Origin: Acomys russatus
Lineage: Eukaryota; Chordata; Mammalia; Rodentia; Muridae
DNA length: 64,000 nucleotides
Reading direction: 5' to 3'
NCBI RefSeq assembly: GCF_903995435.1
Contig: NC_067145.1
Span: 24,302,352-24,366,351 of the forward strand
Shown here: positions 23,554-35,663 of the stretch, in pieces
Layout: the number at the start of each line of letters is the position of its first letter
Position numbering within the stretch: position 1 is the stretch's first letter
Made by a program: the position numbers and the translations under genes
Notes under the pieces: model-generated
The model's database searches: none
The model's input: only the letters and a program-made list of their open reading frames with translations
What the model was told of the DNA's origin: nothing

Positions 23554-23566
23554 GAAAGGAAGATTT

Positions 23567-25009
23567 CCAAAACTTATTTCTTATTATAGGGTTGGATTCC
23601 CTCAATATGTTAGCCAAGGGATTTATATCTGCGATTATGGAGGCATTAATGAGGCTGATTTTGTTCCAGATGTTTCTGCTCCAATGTTTGAAACTACAGT
23701 GGGTTTATAACATCTCACTTATGAAATGTCTAATGATCAGTCCTGAAGGGAGGCTGAGGAGAGAAATTCTGACCAGTGGAGGATAGCAAAACAGGAAAAC
23801 TGTCACTTCAGCAACCAGATCAGTAGGCCAAGAACAGCCTCTGCAACATGAAACCCACTCAGACCAGAATCTCATCAATGACTGTCAGCCCTAGCAACTG
23901 CTGCTGTAGTTTCCAACCCAGGATCAACTAGAGGAACAACATGCAGTGAGAGAAATCATATGAGAACTTCCCTTTCATTGAGTTGCGGTCCCCAAACAGA
24001 TCTTCCTCAAAGACCTCTGCTTGTTCCTTGGTTGGCTGGCTTGGTTACTGTGTTATGTCAGTAAGCCTTTCTCTGTCTCCGTCTGCCTTTAGACCTCAGG
24101 CAAACACAAAGGATGACGGTTTGCCCGCTTGCTTTAGGCAACTCTGAACAGATACTTTATGTGTTTATTTGCTTTTAAATTTTAGGTGGTATTCACTTAT
24201 TTCTAAAGTTTTCATGAAAAAACCATCAGGAAACAACGTCTTCAACTTTCAAGCAAGTACAGGGTCCACAACCTTTTGTGACTGTGGCTTGTCAAATGTG
24301 TGCTGGCATGCTAAGTTAGAACAAGTCAGGGTTGGAGCCCTTTGTGCAGAGTCCCCTTGGAACTCTTATGTTCGTGCTCAGATGTTGTTTAGATCTCATG
24401 TGAATCCCTCATGGAATCAGGCCATTAGGTTCCATCCATCTTGGCTCCTTTCTTTCTTCCTATCTTGTGCCATTCTGTGTAAATGCAGTGTTGTACATGA
24501 GGCGAATTTCGCTGTAGAATACAGCAGTCTCTGTTACCTTGCTGCAGAGCTGCCTTCATAGACTACTGAGCTTGGGGCTTTGGCCTTTTGGCATCCATCC
24601 AAACATTCCCATGAGTCACCAAGAAAACTGGATGTAATTCTATCTACTTGAATATTTCCTTCCTAAGATTATGACCGTACCCTAAGGAATGATTTCAACC
24701 CACAGAAAAGCAGAGAGTGCTGAGTCTTAACTTGAAGATGGCCGTTAAGTTCCTAGCCCAAAACACAAAGAACCCAATGGTCTCTGACTCGCCATTGCCA
24801 CCAGACACAATGTCATTTGTGCTCTAGTAAAACCATACCTTGCATTGTAAAACATATTTCCTTTGTTTCTATGGAGAAAACTTTGTGTCTGTGTCTTATA
24901 TCAATTCTCACTGAAATACCAATTTTTGTATCTAGCATAGAACTTGTTGAAAGTGGCTTGAAATAAATTTATTACAAGAAAAAAAATGAAATTATAGTCT
25001 GATGAGTCA
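23567..25009. other. Unique sequence, nothing recognised
   Basis: Contains a 130-codon open frame at 24169-24561 (plus). It has no family resemblance, no strong start context and no splice context that I can see; it is probably chance. Confidence 0.4.
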
Positions 25010-25990
25010 ATAAGTAAGATGGTTTTCATTGAGGCCGTCTTTTTACCTCCTTGTCTAGGTCTATTGCTAGAATTTATTTTGAGACTAATGAATGGGGGAG
25101 GTGTCCCCCCATGATTTCTTTTTCCACATGTTTTATTGTTATATAGAAAGATTACCAGTTTTATATGTTGACTTTGCATCTTGTCACTTTGCTGAAATTG
25201 ATTGTGTCTAGACATTTTGTAGTAGACATTTTGGGATCTCTTATATATAAAATATCGCACCACTTATAAAGAAGGATAGTCTGAGTTTCCTTTTGCTTTT
25301 CTTCTCTTGTCATATTGCTCCAGCTAAAACTTCAAACACCATCTTCAAGAGGAGTGGAGATTGTAGACAGCCCTGTATCATTCCTGATTTTAAGAGAATT
25401 CCTACCAGTTTTTCTTTATTTAGAATGATGTTGGCTGTGGTTTGTCATATTATAGCCTTGACTATGCTGAAGTGTGTTCCCTCCAGTCCTATTCTCTCTT
25501 TTATCATGAAGTTATGTTTCATTTTCTCAAAGGCCTTCTATACATGTATTGAATCATACTAGTTTTGCCTTCAAGTACACTCATAAACTTCATTATACTT
25601 ATAAACTTCTATATGTTGAGCCTTCTCTACTCCTAAGATAAAACAAAAGACCATACTGAATGACTTTTTAAGACTATATGACTGTATTCATTTTGAAAAT
25701 AGTTAACTGAGAATTTTTCCACCTATTTTGCTCAACAATACTTACCTTTGGTTCTCCTTTGCTGCTGCTTTCTCTTTGCCTCACTTTCACAGAGTATTGT
25801 TAGCTTTGTAGGAATTTGGGGGTCCCCTTTTGTTTCTTTCTTTTTATTATTATTATTATTTTTTAATGATTTGAAAGGGATTGGTGGGGGTTCTTTTAAG
25901 GTAACGTAGAATCCTACAGTAAATGCATATAGAACTGGGTTCTGTTGTTGTGGAAGGGCTTTGTTACTTTCAACCTTTGTCTTTTTTATG
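25010..25990 (-). pseudogene. L1 ORF2 fragment (reverse transcriptase region), antisense
   Basis: The complement follows the L1 ORF2 order. Landmarks on the plus strand are TCTTCTCTTGTCATATTGCT, ACAGCCCTGTATCATTCCTG, GATGTTGGCTGTGGTTTGTC, TTTTATCATGAAGTTATG and TATATGTTGAGCC. An end near 25920-25980 corresponds to the segment just upstream of the polymerase fingers. Many stops and gaps are present; there is no 3' UTR. It is an old, truncated copy encoding no enzyme. Confidence 0.75.
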
Positions 25991-27098
25991 AGTCTGTTTT
26001 AGTAGTTGAGAGGGTAAAAGTAAGGAAGAGGCAAATTGGACCTCAACCCAAATGATTATCTATTGATGAGGAGATAGGGTAACAGAAGACATACCAAATT
26101 TTTTAAGGTTTCAGCTTATAACAGGAAATGCAACACAAAGAAAAGACCCACTAGTTAGACTTCTTTAAATACACTCCAAAGAAGAAAAGTTATGTTTAAT
26201 ATCCTGTTTTTTTCTTGAATAATCAAGATGAACTATGTATATAAAAGGTCAACCTCATCAGTTCTTGGTACATATAGGTTCCATTATTTCTACACTAGTC
26301 CTTCTCTTTTTCCAGAGTAAATGTTCACACAGTCAGGAAGTATTTCAAATAAACCATAGATCTTTCTTAACTTCAGACCATAACTTTAACACTATGGTAT
26401 TTATTCTTGGTTGAAGTACATTCCTTCAAACTCTCTAATCATAGCCATGCAAATCTGATAGTATGAAACATACTTTGCAAGAGAAATGACCAAAGAATAT
26501 GTTTCAGAACACTAAGAACTTACTCAGTCATCATCACCACCACCACCACTACCCACACAAGGCTCAAGTCATCATGAAAGAAAGAACATAAAGATTATAA
26601 GAGCTGGAGGTTGAAGAAAATGGGAGCCAAACGCAGTATTCTGGACATGACAGAACTACTACACTCATGAAATTACAGCAGCTGTGGTTGCCTGCACAAA
26701 TCCTGCGCTAGATCAAGGCAGTCAACATTCCTGTATGGTGGGAGAGGGATTTGGTCTCACAAGGCTCTACCCTAACAAGGAGCCAGCTGTTGACAGTTAG
26801 TGGGTTCTAGCAGAAGGAGGGTCAGTTTTCTTTAAAGCTGTGCTCCCTGGTAGGTTGACCACACTCCAGCAGAAAGCCTCACAAGCACTAGTATGTGGAG
26901 AGCACACATTGGACTTGGTAGATGTTTTAATAGGTCCGGGGGAGTGATGGGGAGTAGTTTTAGAGTTGAAAACAATCAAAACAATTTGTATGGAATTCTC
27001 AAAGAATTATTAAAAGTATCACACTCCAAAACCTTAAAGATTCAAGATGTACTCATAAGGTGCTAGACTCTTCACACTTCTAATCTTCTGGAAATGGC
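25991..27098. other. Unique sequence, nothing recognised
   Basis: A short CAC-rich run at 26528-26555 is the only low-complexity feature. Confidence 0.45.

Positions 27099-27126
<28 letters not shown>
27099..27126. repeat. Poly(A) run of 28
   Basis: Uninterrupted A run. No SINE or L1 body is clear on its 5' side, so its origin is unknown. Confidence 0.9.
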
Positions 27127-27130
<4 letters not shown>

Positions 27131-27499
27131 ATCCACATTTGAAACCAGCAAAGCTTTTAGAAATCCTTGAGCTCCTTTCTTCCCAGGAAGTCGCACTATA
27201 CTTCACAGCAATAAGATCCATTCCACTGGGCCCTCATCACCTGTCTCCCTATGAGTGGCTGATTAGAAGACTCATAGCCATAGAGATTCCCTCTGAAATC
27301 TTAGATTCTTCCCTGCAGCACAAATAGGACACATGAAGAGACTTCAAGGGATTCAAATTTGTAGCCCAAATAATACAGCAGTTCAGTTCAACTTCATGCA
27401 ACAAGTGCATCTTTGTTCCTAGCTCTCCAAGCATTGTTCATACTATACTTCTTTCCTTGTGTAGTGTCCTGACCTGTTTGCTTCATACCATAGAGTGGG
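27127..27499. other. Unique sequence, nothing recognised
   Basis: No repeat or exon signature recognised. Confidence 0.45.
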
Positions 27500-27992
27500 C
27501 CCACCTGGTCCTGAATCTAGGACAGCCAGAGCTCCAGAGAAAACCCCTCTTTGGGGCAGATCTGGGCCCAGGGGTTCTGCTCAAACTATGGCACCAACCA
27601 AGGACAATGCGTGCAGTAAACATCGAACCCTTACCCAGATCTAGCCAATGACGAATGAGGACTGACTTTCACATAAACTCCGGTGCCCCATATTTGACCA
27701 CATCCTCTGGATGGGGAGGCCCGGTGGCACTCAGAGGAAGGATAGCAGGCTTCCAAGAAGAGACTTGATACCCTATGAGCATATACAGGGGAAGGAGGTC
27801 CCCCTCAGTCACAGTCACAGGGGAGGGGAATAGGGTGAAAAGTGGGAGGGAGGGAGGAATGGGAGGATAGAAGGAATGGGATAACAATTGAGATGTAATA
27901 TGAGTTCATTAATAAGTAAATAAATTTTTTAAAAAGAAATGAAAAAAAAAACCTGTCTTGAAAAACAAAAACAAAAACAAACAAACAAACAA
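27500..27992 (+). mobile_element. B1 SINE split by a nested L1
   Basis: B1 sense sequence GGACAGCCAGAGCTCCAGAG and AAAACCCCT ends near 27552. It resumes at 27949 as CCTGTCTTGAAAAAC with an A-rich (CAAAA)n tail. The L1 (27556-27948) lies between. The 5' part of the B1 is missing. Confidence 0.55.
27556..27948 (+). mobile_element. Young L1 3' UTR, nested in B1
   Basis: From GATCTGGGCCCAGGGGTTCT through GGTGGCACTCAGAGGAAGG and the G-rich stretch to AATAAGTAAATAAATTTTTT and an A-run. It belongs to the subgroup with CAGTCACAGTCAC and ATAACAATTGAGATGTAATA. Confidence 0.85.
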
Positions 27993-28654
27993 TTTGCCCC
28001 ACACCCCACACTCTGAGACACTCTCACTAGAATATTCAGATTGTGTACACTAACTCTTTGTTGTTCAGTTTGTATCCATGATCACAACTTAGGACCAGCC
28101 TCTTCAAGCTTGATCACCTCTAACTTTGCCAGGTCAACACCCTCAAACAGTGCACACCTGAAGCTGCCCACTCCCTTTTCCATTATAAAGCACTTCCATG
28201 TTTCTTGGCTCATAGTTCTGCCAAATACAGAGCACATACCCTGGGGCAGGTATTATTGCACATGTCTTCTGACAACTCTGAGTTTTTCAAAATGCATACC
28301 TGCTTGGAGATAAGGTCTTTGAATAGATTGTTGAGTTAGTAAGAAACCACTGGGGTGAGATTTTCTAATATGACAAGTGTTCTTTTAACAAAAGAACAAA
28401 ACCTAAAAAAACTACAAACAGAAAGGTGAGAACACAGCCTGAACATGGTTAGCCCCAAGCCAATTAGACACCAGGGGATAATTAGACATACTGGCATCAT
28501 TATCTTGACCCTCCAGCTTTCATAACTATGGAGAAATGAATGTCTGCAAGAGGCTCCTGGACAGTGCCATTTTGTTACATCATCACCAGAGTACCACAGA
28601 TACCTTTTCAGGTTTGAGTGGCATTCTCTTGACTTGCATTTAGTTGTGGGGATT
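27993..28654. other. Unique sequence, nothing recognised
   Basis: No repeat or exon signature recognised. Confidence 0.4.
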
Positions 28655-29070
28655 ATTTTTTGTTCTAATAGAGTGTTATAAACCAGGTACTTTCTGTTAG
28701 ACTTTCAATACCATGATCAAAATATCTAGCCTAAACAACTTAAAGCAAAAAAGAATCAATACTGGCTCACAGTTTCAAAGGTACCATCCATCCTTAGTGG
28801 GATTGAGGCTTTGGTGTAGAGCAATTTACATCACAACAGGCAAGAGGTAAAGAAGGGGATGCTCCAGGCATGCCTGGCTTCCTCCTTTTTCTCTTGTTAT
28901 TCTATCTAGGGCTGGAGCTCCCAGATGGCATTGGCCACATGCAGAGATGGTGTCCCACAAAAGTTAATCCTTTCTCTAAATATTCTCACCATCACACCCA
29001 GAGGAATGCCTTGTCAATCTCCAATAGGATTCTAAATCATGGCAGGCTGAAGATTAGGCACCACTTTCCT
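28655..29070 (-). mobile_element. MaLR-type LTR, antisense
   Basis: Antisense order: ACTTTCTGTTAGACTTTCAA, AATACTGGCTCACAGTTTC, a middle with GGTGTCCCACAAAAGTTAAT, then CATCACACCCAGAGGAATGC and CCTTGTCAATCTCCAATAGG. This is the complement of a rodent MaLR LTR. The subfamily is uncertain and divergence is high. Confidence 0.6.
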
Positions 29071-30420
29071 TACTCTGTGATACAAACACAGTGAACAGAG
29101 ATCTGCATCTGGATTGCCTGTCCTGTGATCTTCTTAACCAACTAGGTAACAACAGCACCAGAAATCTAAATAAAAGTGTCCCCTCTCCTTAACTTTACAG
29201 CAAGCACCTCTCATTTATTTCAATGACTACTCTTTGGAAGAACTAATGGTATACATAAACAAACAAACAAAGTTCTCATCTCAAGCTACTTTAAATTTCT
29301 TTTTTATATTAATTAAACATTTTTTTATTTTTACATATACACTTATATTATTACAGGTATATACAATAAACTACCTATAAGAAGAAGAACCATAACACAA
29401 TCAGGAATTATACAAATGTTACATTCTTTGTGTTTTGCCTTTAAACTTCTTCTCAGTACAAAACCCACTAAAATGTTATTTGATTTGCCAATCCAATTGG
29501 ACTTACTTCCATGCTATTTCATGTGACCTTGAAGATACTTACTTGCTGGTTGTATGCATCGTGCCATACATCACAGAGAAACTCTTCACTTTCTTTGCTC
29601 TGGTCCCTCATATTATTAGATCACACATGCCACTGCAATTCCCCTGGTCCAATAACATTTCTTCTATTAAAACATAAGCTGGTGGTGTTTTGACCTCTAT
29701 GCACATTCCTGAAGTTTCTTCTAATTATACATCTTAGACAGCAAGACTGCACAGCAAGGCTGAGACAACAGGGAGACCCGTCTCTCACCAGGCCACTGGG
29801 CAAAGGTCAAGAATTGTAATCAGGGCAACTAATGATGTTGAAATGAATAATAATTCTTATTATAAGCACTCCCTCTGCTGCTTATGTTCTTATAAGAAAA
29901 ATGTTGGGGAAGGGGATGTTTTGACTCCCTGACTGACAGATTTTGGATGTTCACTGCTTCCTGCTGCCTTGAACAAAGGAGCACGAACCAAATGACCATC
30001 TGGGATGCCCTTAAGCCAGTGTTGGCTACTTTGAACACTGTAGGAAGTTGTACCCGGCTGTGACTATTTTATAGGATGTTCAGTTTGTACCAAATTTTTT
30101 GCCCTTACAAATCTTGGTGAATTATAGATAATTCTGGAATTTTTTCCAGCTAGACTAGAGAAAGAGCTCTTCACAGTGGCCTACCAGAGAGACTGCTATA
30201 ACTGACAATGTGAAGACTAACAGAAAGATTCATCTGCATGGCAGACATACCACGTTTGGTGCCGATAGCTCCTTTCTAGCTAGAAAAGTGGCTATTCACT
30301 TGTTTACTGTTAGAAACCAGGTCAAACCCCAGCCCTCCCTCAGCTATTTAGTGCCACAGCCACCAAATGTGACACATTTCCACAGTTAGAGTACCCTTTA
30401 CATAAGCCCACGCCATCATG
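29071..30420. other. Unique sequence, nothing recognised
   Basis: Over 1.3 kb without a recognised repeat. Small open frames (60-80 codons) on both strands overlap at 29435-29803; none resembles a known family. Confidence 0.4.
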
Positions 30421-30486
30421 GTCCCTTCTGTCTCTGTCTCTGTCTCTCTGTCTGTGTCTGTCTGTGTCTCTGTGTCTGTCTGTCTG

Positions 30487-30570
<84 letters not shown>
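30421..30570. repeat. (TC)n/(TCTG)n microsatellite
   Basis: TCTG-rich units for about 65 bp, then about 80 bp of TC. Confidence 0.95.
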
Positions 30571-31468
30571 ATCCCCATTCAGTGGGAGGCAGGCTTTCTC
30601 ACATCGTCACACCCTACAGTAAAGATTTTGTGTGAGGTCTATTGCTATGATGTGATGTCTGGGGCATTCCTTGCCTCCATCCACTAAGGTACTCTTTTTC
30701 CACAAAACAAAATATCCTCTTGTGTCACGTGGTTTTGAGTCATCTTACCCTCTGTTGGCAGAGCAGGTTGAATTGCCAATGTAACGACTTCAATGAATGA
30801 TCTTACATCCATTTACACACAGGCAGTCAGCACTAATTGAATTCAATGAGTTATAAAGAGAAAGAAAAAACACTAAGTGAAGTTGGGAGGAGATGGGAGA
30901 TCTGAATTAAGTTGGAGCATGCTCAGTATGACAAAACTTATTGCATGTATGTATGGCAGTCTCAAAGAGGTAAATAAACAATTTAAAACTAATTGAAGGT
31001 GGAGAGACTAGCAGCCTGAGCCCCAGAGACGTCAGAGCAGGGAGTTCCTTCTAACTGACAGGAAGGTAGAGCTAAGCAGGCAGTAGGCCAAGCTGCAAGA
31101 GATGCAGAGTGGCTGGTGACTGCTGCAAAGGAGACAGAGCTGCAACTCCTGCCGCTGACAGTAGCAGCAGCAGCAAAAGGAGCCACAGAAGCTGCTTTGT
31201 AACATGTCACCCACGGCTATGGCCAGAAAGACAGCATGGCTTGGCAGCTCAAGAGAGTGACCTAGACAGGAAGAAGGACAACAGAATCAAGTTGGAAGGC
31301 AAGAGAGGGCATAGAGGACAGGTTACGGAAAAATAGAGAAACCTACTTATGGCTACTCGATCTGTCTCCCTTCCAAGCTTGCTGCTGTCAAATCTAAGGG
31401 ATACAAATTTTCAGTTCTGAAGATAAAAACAATATTATAAAGACTGAGCAGGTTATACTTCTGTATTT

Positions 31469-31471
<3 letters not shown>
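30571..31471. other. Unique sequence with a GC-richer patch
   Basis: Positions 30989-31340 are clearly richer in G+C and purines than the flanks (GCAGCAGCAGCAAAAGGAGC near 31165). They hold a 75-codon open frame (31109-31336). I cannot assign it to an exon, pseudogene or repeat. Confidence 0.35.

Positions 31472-31522
<51 letters not shown>
31472..31522. repeat. (GT)n microsatellite
   Basis: About 51 bp of uninterrupted GT. Confidence 0.95.
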
Positions 31523-31524
<2 letters not shown>

Positions 31525-31658
31525 ATATATAACAACAATTAAACAAATAAAGACACAAGAAATAAAAGGACATAAATTTGAAAAACTGAGCAAGGGTGAG
31601 GAGGTATGTGGCAAAGTTTGGAGGGACAAAATGAAGGGAAAATGGTATGATCATACAT

Positions 31659-32418
31659 TTTTTAATTAATGCATTCATATTACATCTCAATAGTTATCCC
31701 ATCCCTGTATCCTCCCATTCCTTCTGCTTTCCCCCTACTCCCCTCCCCTATAATTGTGACTGAGGGGGACCTCCTCCCCCTGTATATGCTCATAGAGTAT
31801 CAAGTCTCTTCTTGGTAGCCTGCTATCCTTCCTCTGAGTGCCATCAAGTCTCCTCATCAAGGGGACATGGTCAAATATGGGACACCAGAGTTTTTGTGAA
31901 AGTCAGTCCCCACTCTCCACTCAACTGGGGAGAATGCCCTTTCCATTGGCTAGATCTGGGTCGAGGTTGCGACGGCCTTATTCATAACAGGCAGAACATG
32001 GAAACAGCCTAAGTGTCCCTCAGTAGAAGATTGGATAAAGAAACTGTGGTACATTTACACTATGTGATACTACTCATCTATTAAAAACAAGGAATTCCAG
32101 AAATTTGTTGACAAATGGACTGAACTGGAAATGTTCATAATGAGTGAGTTAACCTAGAAGCAGAAAGAGTCAAATGGTATATACTCATTTATATCTGGGC
32201 ACTAGTGCAAGGGGCATGTCCCATGAAAGTCTTCAGTTATCAGGAAAGTGGGACAGAGGAGAGGACATCCTATTTGGACTTTAGACGAGAGAAGCATGGG
32301 AGAATGGGGAAATAGAAGGATCCAGAGGGTCCTGGAAACCTATAAGAAGAATGTTATGACAGGCGGATCTGGGCCCAGGGGTCCTGCTCAAATTATGGCA
32401 CCAGTCAAGAACTGTATG
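31659..32418 (-). mobile_element. Young L1 with 5' inversion (twin priming), antisense
   Basis: Positions 31659-31965 are the antisense 3' UTR starting at the T-run. Positions 31973-32410 are sense L1 (end of ORF2 from GCCTTATTCATAACAGGCAG, then the start of the 3' UTR). TGATCATACAT flanks the whole at 31648-31658 and 32419-32429, so both arms came in as one event. About ten bases at the inversion joint fit neither arm. Confidence 0.85.
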
Positions 32419-32429
32419 TGATCATACAT

Positions 32430-33713
32430 GTTTAAAAGCTGAGGGATTTAGAGCCACTGAAGACTAGCCTGGATGAGCTTCCCTCCACCCATGATCTTGT
32501 CTGTCAGAGCCTGATTGGTAGCAAAGATATGGCTCGTGAGAGCAGAGGACACTGGAGTCCACTGATAAATTGCCTGTGGTTGTTGGAGCACATATTTTCT
32601 TTTCTTATGTTCTAGTTTTGATTTTCTTAATCTGTAAAATGAAGAACATGGAATAGATGAGCAAAATGACACCATAGGTGGTAAATCCAAAGCAAGGAAA
32701 GCACTACTCCTGTTCTATGTGCCAGTGCATTTCCTGATAAACTTTACACTCCTGGCAATGCTCACCCACTAATTAGGTTTTTGCAATTAATAAAGTTTTC
32801 CTGGCTTTGAAAGGTGGGTGATGATGGAATACTTCACCAAGGGTTTCCAACGTGCTGGTGTTTGACAAAGTCCCTTGGAAAGGAAAATGAACTCTCAAGG
32901 CCATGTTTCCTAAATAGACACTTAAGCTAAACCACTGGACCAGACACATCTCTGCCACATTAATCTGGCACAATGATGTCAGGAAGCCATTGTATGTTTA
33001 CCAATAAGTTAATTTTAAATATGTGCTCACAACATATCACATTGATGTTGAAAGTGCATTTACCAAAGGAAGCTTGCTGCTTCATAGTGGCTCCCTAAGG
33101 GTAAGATAAATCAACAGTTTGCTACTTAGTTGTAAAGATTATAAAAGGGCCTTTGAAAACATCCCATCACATTTTACTCATTCAGTGATAGTGACTTTTG
33201 TCTATCAATATGTTATAGAAGCATAAAACTAAATACAATCTGAAAATAATATTCTGTGAAAAATCCACTTAAAGTTGGTATTGTTGTACAGACTTTGGAT
33301 TTAGTATCTGTAATAATAAGAACAAAAGCTAGTGTTGAGTATCCACTTCTGCTTCTAGAGATCACATTTGCTGAAAAAAATTCTAAGCAAAAGCATAGTC
33401 CCAGTAGGGTGTCCCAAGTGTTCGTTTTGATCAATTTGCTTCTCATAATTAATTGCACTCATAAAAACCAAACAAAATCAACTCTTCTTTGTTTACTGGT
33501 AAGATCACCTTTTTTTTTTAACCTTGCCCAAGGCATATTTAAATAACTTCTTAAAACACTCTTTTTACACAATATTCTTAATTACTAAGTGACCAAATTT
33601 AACTTTTATTTTATATCAAGTCCAAACATCTGACAATTATCATGGCCTTTTTCAAGATGTATCTGGATAGAATATAGATGCCAACAAACATCAAAACATT
33701 GAATGAATAATTC
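32430..33713. other. Unique sequence with a possible MIR fragment
   Basis: TTTTCTTAATCTGTAAAATG (32620-32640) resembles the core-to-tail region of an ancient MIR SINE, at roughly 32560-32670. The rest is unrecognised. Confidence 0.35.
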
Positions 33714-33926
33714 CATGATGATGGTGATGATGATGATGATGATGGTGGTGATGATGATGATGGTGGTGGTGGTGGTGGTGGTGATGATGATGATGGTGAT
33801 GGTGGTAGTGGTGGTGATGAGGATGATGGTGATGATGATGATGATGGTGGTGGTGGTGATGATGATGGTGATGGTGGTAGTGGTGGTGATAAGGATGATG
33901 ATGGTGGTGATGGTGGTAGTGATGTT
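33714..33926. repeat. (GAT/GGT)n trinucleotide microsatellite
   Basis: About 210 bp of GATGATGGTGGT-type triplets, with a few AGG and AGT interruptions. Two blocks, 33769-33830 and 33848-33890, repeat the pattern GATGATGGTGATGGTGGTAG, so a larger unit has duplicated. The Met/Val-rich frames over it are artefacts. Confidence 0.95.
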
Positions 33927-34099
33927 AAATGGTGCTAACATGTTCTTAAAAATAATTTAAAAAGTCTTTAATGTTCAAAGCAGGACTTAGTACCCACTGT
34001 CTTATAAAACTATGTTTTCAAATGGTGTTCCTATCCTCTATTGATATGTGAGAAAATGAGGTACAGCAAAGATTTTTTCCATGAGACTCAAGTTAGTCC

Positions 34100-34330
34100 A
34101 GGGACTGGAAAGATGGCTCAATGATTAAAGCTCTGTTTGCCCTTCCAGAGAACTCAGATCCCACGTTTCAGAGGACTCCCAGCATCCACATAGTGGTTCA
34201 CAACTATCTAGAAGTCCAGTCTCCCGGAAGATCTGATGTCCTCTTCTGGCCTCTGCAGGCACAAGACAAACATCTGATATGCAGGCACATGCAGGCAAAA
34301 CACCCATACACAAAAAAATACAATTTTTAT
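34100..34330 (+). mobile_element. B3-type SINE
   Basis: Starts GGACTGGAAAGATGGCTCAA (tRNA-like box A), continues CAGCATCCACATAGTGGTTC, GATGTCCTCTTCTGGCCTCT, CAGGCAAAACACCCATACAC and an A-rich end. This is the B2/B3 order. Confidence 0.75.
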
Positions 34331-34639
34331 GAGAAGTTGCGTCATGTGATAGAGCATTATTTTCAGTCTGGACCACACAGCTAAGCACACTTAGTACCTC
34401 AACACATTAATCACCATATTTTCATTCAGCATCAGATAACCCATGTAAACTAGGTGAAGTATTATAAAAATTAGGCAGATTCAACTTAGTTTGTGTATGT
34501 TTATCACCCATAGATATGAAAAGGCTCTTACAAAATTAGAATATGCCCATCTCCTCATAAAAGGATTGTTTATTAATTTTCATTTCTATTCTACATGTGG
34601 GTGTTAATGGATTTGTACATTTTGTTGTTGTTGTTGTAG

Positions 34640-34788
34640 CTGTTGTTTTGTGACAGAGTTTTATTGTGTAGCCACAGTTGGCTTGTAATTCACTATGTAG
34701 ACTGGACTAGCCTTTAACTCAGAGATGTACCTGCCTCTGCCTCTGGGATGTTGAGATTGAAGGCGTGTGCTACCACACCAAGCTGAAT
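34640..34788 (-). mobile_element. B1 SINE, antisense
   Basis: GACAGAGTTTTATTGTGTAG, CTGGACTAGCCTTTAACTCA, CTGCCTCTGCCTCTGGGATG and GGCGTGTGCTACCACACC. A (TTG)n run at 34620-34640 is its antisense tail. Confidence 0.8.
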
Positions 34789-34949
34789 TTCATGTTTTCT
34801 TATCCAGAAAATGTGTTTAATTAATGAATTAGTTTTAACAATCTTTTGGTGGAGTCTGTAGAGTTTTCTACCTATAAAACTATGTTCTATAAAACCAGAA
34901 CTATTTTTACTTTTCCTTCCCAGGAATATTGCTTTTGTTTTCTTCAAAC

Positions 34950-35345
34950 AAATGTGCTAGTAAGAACCCTCAGTATCATACTCAATACAAGGTAGAGCAA
35001 GCATCTTTGTTTTATTCATGATTTTACAGGGAAACTTACAAGTTTCCACTATTAACTGTGGATTAGTTTTAGATTTTTAAGAACAGGTTGTATTGTGTAC
35101 AGATCAATCCTTATGGATCCCGTTTGTAATATATTTTTATTAAGGAAGAATTCTGAATTCTAAAACCTACATCTATTCAAATTGAGTTTATTTCTATAAT
35201 GTGGTTTGTACATGAATTGATTTCCATATAAAAAACCACGATTTCATCTCAGAGAATAAATCCCACTGGATTATGGGGTAACGTCTTTTAAGTTTGCTGG
35301 TAAATTCCATTTGCTGGTATTGTGTTGAGAATTTATTGTACATAT
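34950..35345 (-). pseudogene. Ancient L1 ORF2 fragment, antisense
   Basis: Landmarks of the L1 ORF2 complement are TTTTATTCATGATTTTACAG, AATCCCACTGGATTATGGGG, GCTGGTATTGTGTTGAGAAT and a GTACATATGTTCATCAAG stretch. Strongly diverged, with no open frame. Confidence 0.6.
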
Positions 35346-35487
35346 GTTCATCAAGCTTATATTTTTATGGGGAAATTTCTCATCTTCCTTTCACTTATGA
35401 AAGATAATTTTACCAGGCATTTTGTTGACTTTTGTGTCTTTATTACTTTGAATATACCATTGTAATTTCTTCTCCTTTATTTACATA

Positions 35488-35663
35488 TGTTTTATTTATT
35501 TATTTAAGTATGTATATGCAAGGAATGACAGTGGATGTCAGATGATAACTTTAGGAGTCCGTTCTTTCCCTTTTTCATGATGTTTTCAGAATAAGCTCAG
35601 TTTGTCAAGCATGACAACTATTACCTTTCCCCACCAGGCCATCTCACTTGTCCAACCCTTGTT
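35488..35663 (-). mobile_element. tRNA-derived SINE, antisense
   Basis: A TTTATTTATTTA tail complement is followed by GGATGTCAGATGATAACTTT, AGGAGTCCGTTCTTTCCC, CCACCAGGCCATCTCACTTG (complement of the box A head). It fits a B2/B4-related SINE. Confidence 0.5.

Noticed and set aside
24169..24561. 130-codon frame in unique DNA
   Set aside because: Long for chance but with no family resemblance, a weak start context and many Cys/Ser/Phe codons typical of random AT-rich frames. Expected at this rate in 64 kb.
33714..33926. Possible CRISPR-like repeat array
   Set aside because: The repeats are triplets without unique spacers, and the DNA is mammalian.
33606..33960. Met/Val- and Thr/Ile-rich frames
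   Set aside because: Translations of the GAT/GGT triplet repeat.
34100..34175. Possible tRNA gene
   Set aside because: The box A/B-like words belong to the tRNA-derived head of a B3 SINE; no cloverleaf or CCA-adjacent acceptor is kept.
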